Shown here in pieces: positions 8,018 to 14,943 of a DNA stretch of 64,000 bases. The translations under genes and the position numbers were made by a program. Source of the DNA: Clostridiales bacterium (GTDB taxonomy: Bacteria; Bacillota; Clostridia; Oscillospirales; Ruminococcaceae); NCBI GenBank assembly GCA_019423685.1, contig JAHZAY010000006.1:62001-126000 (forward strand), read 5' to 3'. The notes under the pieces are model-generated. The model saw only the letters and a list, made by a program, of their open reading frames with translations. It made no database searches and was not told where the DNA came from. How positions within the stretch are numbered: position 1 is the first letter of the stretch; every line of letters begins with the position of its first letter.

Positions 8018-8506
8018 ATGGCACTGAATGCATTTTGGGGACACAAAGAGGTTATCATCGTCAACGAGACCGGCTGCCAGCTGGCAAAGCAGATCGTCCA
8101 GGAGCTGCGTGAGGCAAACTTCAACGCAGCGCAGGAGGTAAGCTCCTTCGACTACGCGGGCTTTGCGGACAGCAAACCGGCCTACATCCTGGTGGTCGAG
8201 GAGGGCGCTGCGTGCAAGATTACCCCATACAAGGTCGAGGGCCATGTGGGCGATCGACTGGGCCACTATGTACAGCGCAGCTTTGATGAGGAGAACAGCC
8301 GCTTTGCCTACAAGGATCACTTCGCCGCTGCGGGCTACGATATCCGTACCAACGGCTCCAAGCAGCTGGACTGGGAGCGCGCGAAGCGATTTAGCTGGTA
8401 CTATGACGACGACAACGACACCCCGATCCTGCACCTGCAGGCGTCGAACACCCACGAGGTGGCAAAGGCGGTTGTAGAGAGCATCAAGGACTATTTCAGA
8501 AAATAG
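8018..8506 (+). CDS. Unknown soluble protein of the element
   Basis: 162 residues, starting MALNAFWGHKEVIIV, with a clear ribosome-binding site (GAAAGGAAG). There is no signal peptide or membrane segment. The first half looks like an alpha/beta fold (alternating hydrophobic strands such as EVIIV and AYILVV). The C-terminus, HEVAKAVVESIKDYF, faintly resembles the last helix of amidase-3 domains, but the zinc-binding residues of that family are not evident. It is followed by its own terminator and appears to belong to the lysis module by position. I do not recognise it. Confidence 0.6.
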   Translation: MALNAFWGHKEVIIVNETGCQLAKQIVQELREANFNAAQEVSSFDYAGFADSKPAYILVVEEGAACKITPYKVEGHVGDRLGHYVQRSFDEENSRFAYKDHFAAAGYDIRTNGSKQLDWERAKRFSWYYDDDNDTPILHLQASNTHEVAKAVVESIKDYFRK

Positions 8507-8517
8507 TCGGTAAACAG

Positions 8518-8562
8518 AAAAAGCCCCTTCCTGGACACAAAAACGTCTGGGGAGGGGCTTTT
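8518..8562 (+). terminator. Intrinsic terminator after the lysis module
   Basis: AGCCCCTTCC (8522-8531) pairs with GGGGAGGGGCT (8549-8559) with one small bulge, and is followed by T residues. It separates the lysis genes from the corrinoid cassette. Confidence 0.75.
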
Positions 8563-8598
8563 CTATTAAAACAAGAGGACAATGGGTGCACTGAAAAT

Positions 8599-8627
8599 TT
8601 GTAAAGAGAAAGAAAATATGCTACAAT
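8599..8627 (+). promoter_or_regulatory. Promoter for cobO
   Basis: -35 TTGTAA (8599-8604), a 17-base spacer and -10 TACAAT (8622-8627), about 45 bases before the cobO start. No riboswitch precedes cobO itself. Confidence 0.65.
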
Positions 8628-8671
8628 GACCACAATTGGAGGTCATTTTGCCGGAAAGGATGCGATGCGAA

Positions 8672-9193
8672 ATGGAGCAGGGACAGTTTCAGATTTATAC
8701 CGGAGACGGTAAAGGCAAAACAACAGCTGCGATCGGGTTGGCCGTCCGAGCAGCGGGAGCGGGGCTTCGAGTTTATATCGGGCAGTTTATCAAGGATATG
8801 GAATACAGTGAAGTGTCTGTTTTGCGCAAAGCAGGGATTGTTGTTGAACTATACGGTACAGGGAAAGGGTGTTTGATTGGAAAAAATCCGACGCAGGAGG
8901 ACCGAGGCGCCGCGGATAGGGGCATGCGCAGAGCAGGTGAGATCCTGTGCAGCCAAAGATATGATCTGGTCATTTGCGATGAAATCAACGTGGCATTTCA
9001 GCTTCACCTGCTGACAGAAGAACAATTGATGGGGTTGGTCCAGAAAAAGCCAGCATCTGTGGAGCTGGTATTTACCGGTCGGGGATGCCCACAGAAGGTT
9101 TTGGAGCAGGCAGATTTGGTGACAGAGATGCGGGAGATAAAACATTATTATCGGACAAAAGGACTCTTGGCACGCAAGGGGATCGAGAGTTAA
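8672..9193 (+). CDS. cobO: Corrinoid adenosyltransferase (CobA/CobO/BtuR type)
   Basis: 173 residues from the ATG at 8672 (MEQGQFQIYTGDGKGKTT). The modified P-loop GDGKGKTT at about residues 10-17 and the motif VICDEIN at about 102-108 are diagnostic of the CobO/BtuR family. That family transfers the adenosyl group of ATP to cob(I)alamin to make coenzyme B12 in the cytoplasm. The frame is open to a TTG at 8636, but family members start at this Met. It sits upstream of a cobalamin riboswitch and a corrinoid importer, so the cassette covers uptake and activation of scavenged corrinoids. No de novo synthesis genes are present. Confidence 0.92.
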   Translation: MEQGQFQIYTGDGKGKTTAAIGLAVRAAGAGLRVYIGQFIKDMEYSEVSVLRKAGIVVELYGTGKGCLIGKNPTQEDRGAADRGMRRAGEILCSQRYDLVICDEINVAFQLHLLTEEQLMGLVQKKPASVELVFTGRGCPQKVLEQADLVTEMREIKHYYRTKGLLARKGIES

Positions 9194-9227
9194 AAAAGTA
9201 CAAAAACGATAAAATTTAAAAGAAGTA

Positions 9228-9255
9228 TTGACTTTTTTTAAATAAAAGTTATAAT
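9228..9255 (+). promoter_or_regulatory. Promoter of the btu operon
   Basis: -35 TTGACT (9228-9233), a 16-base spacer and -10 TATAAT (9250-9255), immediately upstream of the cobalamin riboswitch. Confidence 0.8.
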
Positions 9256-9284
9256 AAGATTACAATTGAAAAATCCGTTTTACG

Positions 9285-9475
9285 AATTTTTTGGTATGCG
9301 CTGGAAAGTGCACACCAGGAAGTTGGGTGCAAATCCCACACAGGAACGCTGCTGTAATGATGGAGTGTTCCCCCTTTTTGGAAAATGGCAAAGCTGTTTT
9401 CGGTCACTGGATATCTCGGTATCTGGGAAGGCTGGGGGGAAGATGATGAGATCTAAGTCAGAATACATTCGTAGA
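9285..9475 (+). ncRNA. Cobalamin riboswitch
   Basis: The leader contains the hallmark core of the cobalamin aptamer: GGGTGCAAATCCCAC (near 9323-9340), then an ACAGGAACGCTGCTGTAATG stretch matching the conserved CGCCACTGTNA region. The B12-box-like AAGTCAGAATAC comes near 9455-9467. It lies between a strong promoter and an intrinsic terminator ahead of btuF. Adenosylcobalamin binding should shut off the importer when B12 is plentiful. Confidence 0.9.
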
Positions 9476-9488
9476 AAAGGTTGTCAGC

Positions 9489-9605
9489 AGATGTTTTTTC
9501 GGACTCAAAGAACATCTTTTTGTTGTCCCCTCTTTTGTTTAAGGAGGGCCTATTTGTGCTGCAAACCGTCGGGCTTTTGAGAGTCCGGCGGTTTATTTTT
9601 TTTAT
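9489..9605 (+). terminator. Riboswitch expression platform: two hairpins, the second an intrinsic terminator
   Basis: AGATGTT/AACATCT (9489-9517) is followed by a short T-run. The stronger hairpin AAACCG-CGG / CCG-CGGTTT (9563-9594) is followed by a run of eight T just before the btuF ribosome-binding site. Ligand-dependent folding would decide whether the second forms. Confidence 0.7.
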
Positions 9606-9624
9606 AAAAAAGGAGAGAACAACC

Positions 9625-10716
9625 ATGAAAAAACTTTTAGCCTTGCTGGTGTGTGCGACAATATGCGTTGGGAGCATGACCGCCTGCCAGAGCACACCCG
9701 CAGAGAATCAGAGCGCCCAGACCCAGCAGACTCAGCAGACTCAGCAGATGCAAACGACAGACCAGGAAAAGGAATCGTCGGACACAAAGACAAGTAACAA
9801 CTACCCGTTAACGATCACCACCTATAACTATGAGAAGGAGCAGGTGGAGTATACCTTTGACAAAGCACCGGAACGGGTGTGGGCACAAAACCAGAACAAC
9901 ATCGAAACGCTGCTTGCCTTGGGCTTGGGCGATAAAATCGTCGGTGCATGCGGACTGGACGGGGAAATTCGCGAAGATTTGCGCGATGAATTTGAAAAGA
10001 TCAACTATTATGAAAATATGCCAAGCAAAGAGGAAGTGATGGCGCTGGAGCCAGACTTTATCACGGGATGGTACAGCACCTTTTCGGATGACCGGTTGGG
10101 AGATGTAGATTTTTGGCATGAGCGTCATGTTGGAACCTATATGTCTTTGAACAGCGCATGTCGAGGTCCGGCGGCTGAAAATCCACAGACGGTGAATGAG
10201 GAATGCGAAGATATCCTGACTTTAGGAAGGATCTTTGATGTAGAAGATCGTGCACAAAAAATTGTGGATGAAATCAAAGGGGAAGTGGAGAAGATTAACC
10301 AGCACCTGGAAGGAGCAAAACGTATGACGGTCGCCGTATTGGAGGATGAAGGCGGAAGTTACCGCGTCTATGGCGAAGATACCTTGGGGGGAAATGTCGC
10401 GATCAACGGCGGAGCTGAGCTGGCTGTCGGCAAACATGGCGAAAACGGCAATATCAGCGCAGAAGATTTGATTGCCATCAATCCGGATGCGATTTTTATG
10501 GTATGGTATGATGGATACACAGTGGGGGATGTGGATTACGCCGGTGAACAGGTCGTCAACCTGATTACACAGGACCCGAAATTTGCATCGTTGGATGCTG
10601 TGCAGAATGGAAGGGTCTATCCCATTAACCTTTCGGGAATTTATTGCAGCGGAATGCGCACCCTGGATGGCATTTTAGATATTTCTAAAAATTTATATCC
10701 TGAGCTTTATCAATAA
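9625..10716 (+). CDS. btuF: Corrinoid ABC transporter substrate-binding lipoprotein
   Basis: 363 residues from the ATG at 9625, with AAGGAGAG upstream. A lipoprotein signal peptide ends in SMTAC, with Cys21 as the lipidation site. A glutamine/threonine-rich linker (QTQQTQQTQQMQ) follows, then a periplasmic-binding-protein fold of the BtuF/FhuD class (PF01497). Recognisable parts are NNIETLLALGLGDKIVG and the C-terminal lobe AEDLIAINPDAIFM. The cobalamin riboswitch in front, together with cobO and the CGGC gene, points to corrinoids rather than siderophores. It would capture the ligand outside the cell and deliver it to BtuCD. Confidence 0.88.
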   Translation: MKKLLALLVCATICVGSMTACQSTPAENQSAQTQQTQQTQQMQTTDQEKESSDTKTSNNYPLTITTYNYEKEQVEYTFDKAPERVWAQNQNNIETLLALGLGDKIVGACGLDGEIREDLRDEFEKINYYENMPSKEEVMALEPDFITGWYSTFSDDRLGDVDFWHERHVGTYMSLNSACRGPAAENPQTVNEECEDILTLGRIFDVEDRAQKIVDEIKGEVEKINQHLEGAKRMTVAVLEDEGGSYRVYGEDTLGGNVAINGGAELAVGKHGENGNISAEDLIAINPDAIFMVWYDGYTVGDVDYAGEQVVNLITQDPKFASLDAVQNGRVYPINLSGIYCSGMRTLDGILDISKNLYPELYQ

Positions 10717-10746
10717 AGAAACCATCATGGAAGGATAGAGCATACA

Positions 10747-11835
10747 GTGATGAAAAAAATGGATTTAAAAAACGGAGTCCTGCACGGAAAACCCATTTAT
10801 TGGATGGCGATCCTGACACTGACAGCGGCGCTGATTCTGTCGCTGCTGTGGGCGGTAACGATCGGATCGGTCGATTTGGCGATGGGGGATGTGTACCGGG
10901 TAATTCTGTTTAAAATATTGGGAATCGGGGATGCACAACGATATGGTTCCGGAAGTTTGAGCGATATCGTGTGGTATGTTCGGTTGCCGCGTTTGATCTT
11001 GGCAATTACAATCGGAGCTTCCCTCTCGGTCGCGGGCGTTGTGATGCAGGCGATTGTCAAGAACCCTTTGGCCGATCCTTACGTTTTGGGAATTTCTTCA
11101 GGAGCTTCTTTGGGAGCGACCTTTGCCATTATTTTGGGCATTGGCACCTTTCTGGGAAACGGATATGTGGGGATGATGGCCTTCTTTGGCGCCTTCGCGG
11201 TCTCGATGGGGGTGATCACCTTGGCCAATATCGGGGGCAGAGCAACCTCGGTGAAGCTGATTTTGGCCGGTACAGCTCTTTCCTCTATCTGCGGAGCGGT
11301 TTCCAACTTTTTGCTTTATGTCAAAAACAATAGTTCTGGCGCTATGGAAGCGGTGGTCCGCTGGACGATGGGCAGTCTTGCATCGGCAGATTGGCAGACC
11401 AACGGCCTGTTGCTGTGCACAACCATGCTGGGGGTTTTGTTCTTCTGGACGCAGTTTCGCACTCTGAATCTGATGCTGCTGGGGGATGAGTCGGCGATTA
11501 CGCTGGGTACCGATCTGCACCGATGGAGGATTCTCTATCTCATTGTTTCATCACTGATGGTTGGCTTTGCAGTGTATGCAGCGGGTGTAATCGGATTTGT
11601 GGGCTTAATTATCCCGCACATTGTTCGCATGCTGTTTGGCACCGACCACAAAAAGCTTGTGCCACTGTGTACCTTACTGGGAGCGCTGTTTTTGTTGTGG
11701 GCGGATGTCCTTTGCCGAACCATGCTGGAACGAACCGAACTGCCAATCGGTATTCTGACCTCCATGATTGGCGCGCCGGTTTTTATCTGGCTCATGGTAC
11801 GCAAAAAGTATGGATTCGGAGGGAAGGAATCATGA
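10747..11835 (+). CDS. btuC: Corrinoid ABC transporter permease (FecCD family)
   Basis: About 362 residues (GTG 10747, or ATG 10750; AAGGA lies 11-14 bases upstream). It has around ten hydrophobic segments and the FecCD-family signatures VRLPRLILAITIGASLSVAG, NPLADPYVLGISSGASLGA and GFVGLIIPHIVRML. These are typical of BtuC/FhuB importers, which act as homodimers. It is 30 bases after btuF, and its stop overlaps the btuD start as ATGA. The function is translocation of corrinoid across the membrane. Specificity is inferred from the riboswitch and cobO neighbour, since the family also handles iron siderophores. Confidence 0.9.
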   Translation: MMKKMDLKNGVLHGKPIYWMAILTLTAALILSLLWAVTIGSVDLAMGDVYRVILFKILGIGDAQRYGSGSLSDIVWYVRLPRLILAITIGASLSVAGVVMQAIVKNPLADPYVLGISSGASLGATFAIILGIGTFLGNGYVGMMAFFGAFAVSMGVITLANIGGRATSVKLILAGTALSSICGAVSNFLLYVKNNSSGAMEAVVRWTMGSLASADWQTNGLLLCTTMLGVLFFWTQFRTLNLMLLGDESAITLGTDLHRWRILYLIVSSLMVGFAVYAAGVIGFVGLIIPHIVRMLFGTDHKKLVPLCTLLGALFLLWADVLCRTMLERTELPIGILTSMIGAPVFIWLMVRKKYGFGGKES

Positions 11836-12620
11836 AAGTTACCACGCAGCAGCTCCAAGCTGTGCTGGGCAATGCGCAGATTCTCAGGGGGATCGATTTT
11901 GAAGCCAACGACGGGGAATTTGTAGGGATTATTGGCCCAAACGGCAGCGGAAAGAGCACCCTGTTGCGCTGCATCTATCGCGTGCTTTCTCCAAGCGGTG
12001 GAGCAGTTTATTTGGACGGAAAGGAACTTTCACATTATCGTGTGAAAGAATCTGCCCAGAAAATCGCAGTCGTTGCACAGCACAATTACTACAATTTTGA
12101 ATTTAGCGTGCAAGATGTGGTCATGATGGGCCGGGCTCCGCATAAGCGTGCGCTGGATCGGGACACCATGCAGGATTTTCAGATTGTACATCAGGCATTG
12201 AAAACGGTGGGGATGGAGGAGTTTGAAAATCGCTCTTTTTCCACCTTGTCGGGCGGTGAGCAGCAGAGAGTCATTCTGGCCAGAGCGCTGGCACAACAGA
12301 CGCCGTGTCTGATCTTGGATGAGCCCACAAACCATCTGGACATCAAATACCAGTTGTGGTTGATGGATATTGTAAAAGGTTTGGAGCAGACGGTGATCTC
12401 TGCAGTCCACGACTTGAATGTCGCTGCCATGTACTGTGACCGCATCTATGCGGTAAAACAAGGAAAGATTGTTGCCCAAGGTACGCCGAAAGAGATTTTA
12501 AGCAAGGAGCTGATTAAGGAAATCTATGAGGTGGACGCAGAAATTTTTACTGGTTCCGATGGACTGATGCACATTTACTATCATCCATATCGACCCAATG
12601 GGAGGAGAGCACCACAATGA
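11832..12620 (+). CDS. btuD: Corrinoid ABC transporter ATP-binding protein
   Basis: 262 residues from the ATG at 11832, which overlaps the btuC stop by four bases. The same frame is open far upstream inside btuC, but that part is a shadow. Walker A GPNGSGKST is near residue 38, signature LSGGEQQR near 142, Walker B LILDEPTNHLD near 162 and the switch His in AVHDLN near 195. These identify a FecE/BtuD-class ATPase that energises the FecCD-type permease. The stop overlaps the next gene as ATGA, so four genes are co-translated. Confidence 0.92.
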   Translation: MKVTTQQLQAVLGNAQILRGIDFEANDGEFVGIIGPNGSGKSTLLRCIYRVLSPSGGAVYLDGKELSHYRVKESAQKIAVVAQHNYYNFEFSVQDVVMMGRAPHKRALDRDTMQDFQIVHQALKTVGMEEFENRSFSTLSGGEQQRVILARALAQQTPCLILDEPTNHLDIKYQLWLMDIVKGLEQTVISAVHDLNVAAMYCDRIYAVKQGKIVAQGTPKEILSKELIKEIYEVDAEIFTGSDGLMHIYYHPYRPNGRRAPQ

Positions 12621-12958
12621 AAAAAATTGTAATGTTGACCTGCTTAAAGGCAAACAGGGTGTGCACCGGAGCAGCTTGCCTACAGGCTTTTAATAGCAAA
12701 ACAAAAACTTTTGCACGTTACCAAGAGCCCTTGGAATTGGAGGCGTTTTTTCGCTGCAATGGCTGTGATGCGCAGGGAATTGGGGTATGGGACGAGGGAA
12801 TGGAGGAGAAGGTGGAACGACTGCTCAACTTGCATCCAGATGCAGTGCATCTGGGAGTGTGTACCAAAGAAAAGAGCGGCCGACGCTGTCCGCTGATTCA
12901 GCGTGTGGCAGATGCTTTGTCCGAAGCAGGTGCAGTCATTGTCGACGGAACCCATTGA
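12617..12958 (+). CDS. CGGC-domain small metal- or corrinoid-associated protein
   Basis: 113 residues beginning MKKIVMLTCLKANRVCTGAAC, with further cysteines in FRCNGCDAQG and VCTKEKSGRRCP. The order C, CxxxxC, CNGC and C-then-C is that of the CGGC domain family (PF08821), small proteins thought to bind a metal or cofactor and often found beside corrinoid-related genes. Its start overlaps the btuD stop, so it belongs to the btu operon. Whether it binds cobalt, a corrinoid or another metal cannot be read from the sequence. It is the last cargo gene before attR. Confidence 0.75.
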   Translation: MKKIVMLTCLKANRVCTGAACLQAFNSKTKTFARYQEPLELEAFFRCNGCDAQGIGVWDEGMEEKVERLLNLHPDAVHLGVCTKEKSGRRCPLIQRVADALSEAGAVIVDGTH

Positions 12959-13040
12959 ACAGATAGGGCAGAATGTATAAGCTCGAATGCCGTGTGATCT
13001 GCCGTTTTAAAAGCTATAGGACACTTTAAAAAAAGGACTT

Positions 13041-13079
13041 CTATCCTGTGCAATTGTATGATAAGGACTGCCTGGAAGA
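13041..13079. other. attR: right attachment junction of the integrative element
   Basis: The element arm CTATCCTGTGCAATTGTAT (13041-13059) is followed by the crossover dinucleotide GA (13060-13061), then host coding sequence TAAGGACTGCC from 13062. Joining this arm through GA to the left arm gives an attP whose two 19-base halves match as inverted repeats at 12 of 19 positions, including the outermost CTAT/ATAG and innermost TAT/ATA. Confidence 0.8.
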
Positions 13080-13761
13080 CCTGCAGGTTTTTTTCAGCGA
13101 TAAGACCCAGCCGATCATCGACAAGGCGGCAAGCATCAAGTGCAAAAAGGTCAAAGTCCTCAACGTCTGCGTGGACGTCGAAAGCGTGCCCTTCAACAAG
13201 GGCTTCTACTCGGTCGATATGACCTTCTACTTCCTGGTCGAGATGTCGGTGTACTTATCTCCGGGAACTCCTGCAGTCAACTGCTGCGGCATTTCCTACT
13301 TCTCTAAGAAAGTGATCCTCTACGGCAGCGAGGCCAACGCAAGGGTATTCTCCTCGCACACCGGCTGCTGCAACGGCAACGAACAGCTCACCGCAATGCC
13401 CAATGCGGTTGTCCAGATTGTCGACCCAATCTGTCTGGCCAGCCGCTATGTCGAGTGCCCTGCCAAGACCTGCTGCCCTGGCGCGGTGATCCCGTGCCAG
13501 ATCTGCAACCAGGTCGGCGGCAACTTCCAGGAGGTTTCGGTCAGCAAGGAGGTCTACATCACCCTGGGCCTCTTCACCATCGTCCAGCTGCAACGCAAGG
13601 TACAGATGATGGTCCCGGCTTACGACTTCTGCATCCCCGACAAGGAGAGCGAGTACTCCACCGGCGACCCCTGCGAAATGTTCAAGAAGATCCAGTTCCC
13701 GATGGAGGATTTCTTCCCGCCCCGTCTGGACGACTTCCAGAACGACAAGAGCTCCAACTAA
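13048..13761 (+). pseudogene. 3' fragment of the split cysteine-rich gene (codons 32-264), open to its natural stop
   Basis: Host codons start at 13062 (DKDCLEDLQVFF) and run without interruption to the stop at 13761. The protein is soluble-looking and cysteine-rich: CCGISYF, TGCCNGN, CLASRYVECPAKTCC and CQICNQ. It also holds conserved-looking stretches VPFNKGFYSVDMTFYFLVEM, KVILYGSE and YDFCIPDKE. I do not know its function. The element end supplies a GTG at 13048 in frame, with AAAGGA about 10 bases upstream, so a 237-residue N-truncated product could be made if the region is transcribed. Cysteine metal binding or disulfide cross-linking is possible but not shown. Confidence 0.85.
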
Positions 13762-13773
13762 AAACCCCAGCTT

Positions 13774-13823
13774 GCCGGCTCCAGCCCTTTGCAAAAAAGG
13801 CTGGAGCCGGCTCCTTTTTTTCC
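13774..13823 (+). terminator. Strong terminator after the split gene
   Basis: A perfect 13-base stem GCCGGCTCCAGCC / GGCTGGAGCCGGC with a 12-base loop, followed by seven T. It lies 12 bases after the host gene's stop. Confidence 0.92.
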
Positions 13824-13870
13824 TCCTTTTTGTGCGTCCTCATTTTGCAAAGAAAACTTTGCAAAATCTA

Positions 13871-13919
13871 TTGACAAGTACACTTGGCAGTGTTATCATG
13901 AAGATACCAAGTATACTTG
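13871..13919 (+). promoter_or_regulatory. Promoter with two palindromic operators for the small-membrane-protein/XRE operon
   Basis: -35 TTGACA (13871-13876), a 17-base spacer and -10 TATCAT (13894-13899). A perfect palindrome CAAGTATACTTG (13908-13919) lies just after the -10, and a near-copy CAAGTACACTTG (13875-13886) overlaps the -35 and spacer. The likely ligand is the XRE regulator encoded third in the operon (autorepression). Confidence 0.78.
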
Positions 13920-13964
13920 TCATTTTTACAGAAGAACCGCATCCGAAAAGGGAGGGGAACGGAT

Positions 13965-14276
13965 ATGACAAAGGAAGAAATTTTGGCAAAGAGCCGAAAC
14001 GAGAAGAAGGACGAGGGCGTGGAGTACATCGCAAGCAGAGGACGGCGCTGGGGCGTTGCCGCGATGAGCCTGATGTTCATCGTACTGGTGATCTTCAACT
14101 GGTTTAATGGACAGGATAACTACCAGCTATTGGCGGTGTTCTGGGCATATCTGAGCTTTGAGGCGTACGGAATGTACAAAGTCACCCACGAGCGCGGGCG
14201 GCTGATCGCCACAGTATGCGGAATGGTGGCGGCGCTGCTGTTCGCCATCTGTTACATCATCACCGTGCTGCGGTAA
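13965..14276 (+). CDS. Small membrane protein of an XRE-linked operon (first copy)
   Basis: 103 residues, starting MTKEEILAKSRNEKKDEG at 13965 with a strong ribosome-binding site (GGGAGGGG). A short charged cytoplasmic head is followed by three hydrophobic segments (about residues 30-45, 53-68 and 78-100). It resembles the next gene in head sequence (KEEIL-KSR) and layout. I recall such proteins as a DUF6442-like family found beside small HTH regulators in Firmicutes. The function is unknown. The operator pair upstream suggests repression by the linked regulator. Confidence 0.75.
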   Translation: MTKEEILAKSRNEKKDEGVEYIASRGRRWGVAAMSLMFIVLVIFNWFNGQDNYQLLAVFWAYLSFEAYGMYKVTHERGRLIATVCGMVAALLFAICYIITVLR

Positions 14277-14288
14277 GGAGGGAAGAAG

Positions 14289-14603
14289 ATGAACAAGGAA
14301 GAAATTTTGCGCAAAAGCCGCTTGGAAAATCACGTCCAGGACGAGCGGGACAAGGTGATCTCCGCCCAGTCGACGATGGTGGGGATGATCGGCATGACAG
14401 TGATCTTCCTTCTGCTGCTGGTGATTCGCCTATTTTGGAAGGGCGGGTCGCTGTTTGACATCGGAGCCATGTATTTTGGTTATTTGGCGGTGGCGCAGTT
14501 TTATCAGTTTTCACTGCTGCGGGGGAAAATGCGGCTGTTTCTGGCTATTGGATACACGGCAGTGGCCCTGCTCAACCTGATGGGATACATCTGGAAAGGA
14601 TAG
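14289..14603 (+). CDS. Small membrane protein of an XRE-linked operon (second copy)
   Basis: 104 residues starting MNKEEILRKSRLENHVQDERD, with GGAGG 5' of the ATG and 12 bases after the previous stop. It has the same architecture as its neighbour: a charged N-terminal head, then hydrophobic segments near 30-47, 55-70 and 80-100. The two are diverged paralogues, possibly forming a heteromeric membrane unit. The XRE gene starts 3 bases after its stop, so the three are one operon. No catalytic motif is visible. Confidence 0.75.
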   Translation: MNKEEILRKSRLENHVQDERDKVISAQSTMVGMIGMTVIFLLLLVIRLFWKGGSLFDIGAMYFGYLAVAQFYQFSLLRGKMRLFLAIGYTAVALLNLMGYIWKG

Positions 14604-14606
14604 ACG

Positions 14607-14819
14607 ATGGACGAGAAACTGATTTTAAAAAATCGCCTGAAAGCTGCCCGCGCCGAAAAGCATCTCTCACAGGGGCAGCTGGCCGAGATGGTGGGCGTCT
14701 CCCGCAACACCATCAGCTCGATCGAGACCGGACAGTTTAACCCCACCGCAAAGTTGGCGCTGATCCTGTGCATTGCACTGGACAAAAAGTTTGAGGAACT
14801 GTTTTATTTTGATGATTAG
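14607..14819 (+). CDS. XRE-family small transcriptional regulator
   Basis: 70 residues that are almost entirely a Cro/CI-type helix-turn-helix (LKAARAEKHLSQGQLAEMVGVSRNTISSIETGQ), ending KKFEELFYFDD. That matches the single-domain YozG-like XRE regulators common in Firmicutes. It is the third gene of the operon behind the two small membrane proteins and probably represses it through the CAAGTATACTTG sites. It has no ligand domain, so any signal may come from the membrane proteins. Confidence 0.88.
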   Translation: MDEKLILKNRLKAARAEKHLSQGQLAEMVGVSRNTISSIETGQFNPTAKLALILCIALDKKFEELFYFDD

Positions 14820-14943
14820 TATGGTATCATGGAGAAGGTGCACAGCGCCAAAATAAAAACAGAAAGTGTGAGAACAAAAGAACCGATTTTTCTTTCATCC
14901 CGAGAACCGAATATACACGACCTATCTGGAAAGGAACTTGACG

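Larger units (their letters stand above)
1795..13061. mobile_element. 11.3-kb integrative element with a large serine recombinase, lysis-like genes and a vitamin B12 cassette, inserted inside a gene
   Basis: The borders follow from the host gene: codons 1-31 lie left of 1794 and the remainder starts at 13062. Removing 1795-13061 rejoins 95 plus 700 bases into a 795-base open frame. A large serine recombinase lies at the left end. The contents are, in order: recombinase; small ORF; two paralogous membrane-anchored proteins; small membrane protein; GH25-SPOR muramidase; holin; an unknown protein; cobO; cobalamin riboswitch; btuF-btuC-btuD; CGGC protein. No capsid, portal, terminase, replication or conjugation gene is visible. 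It is therefore either a satellite, a reduced prophage or a cargo element that needs help to move. The recombination directionality factor is not identified. Confidence 0.85.

Noticed and set aside
9720..9760. Short CAG-ACT-CAG repeats
   Set aside because: They encode the glutamine/threonine linker of the substrate-binding lipoprotein and are not a CRISPR or regulatory array.
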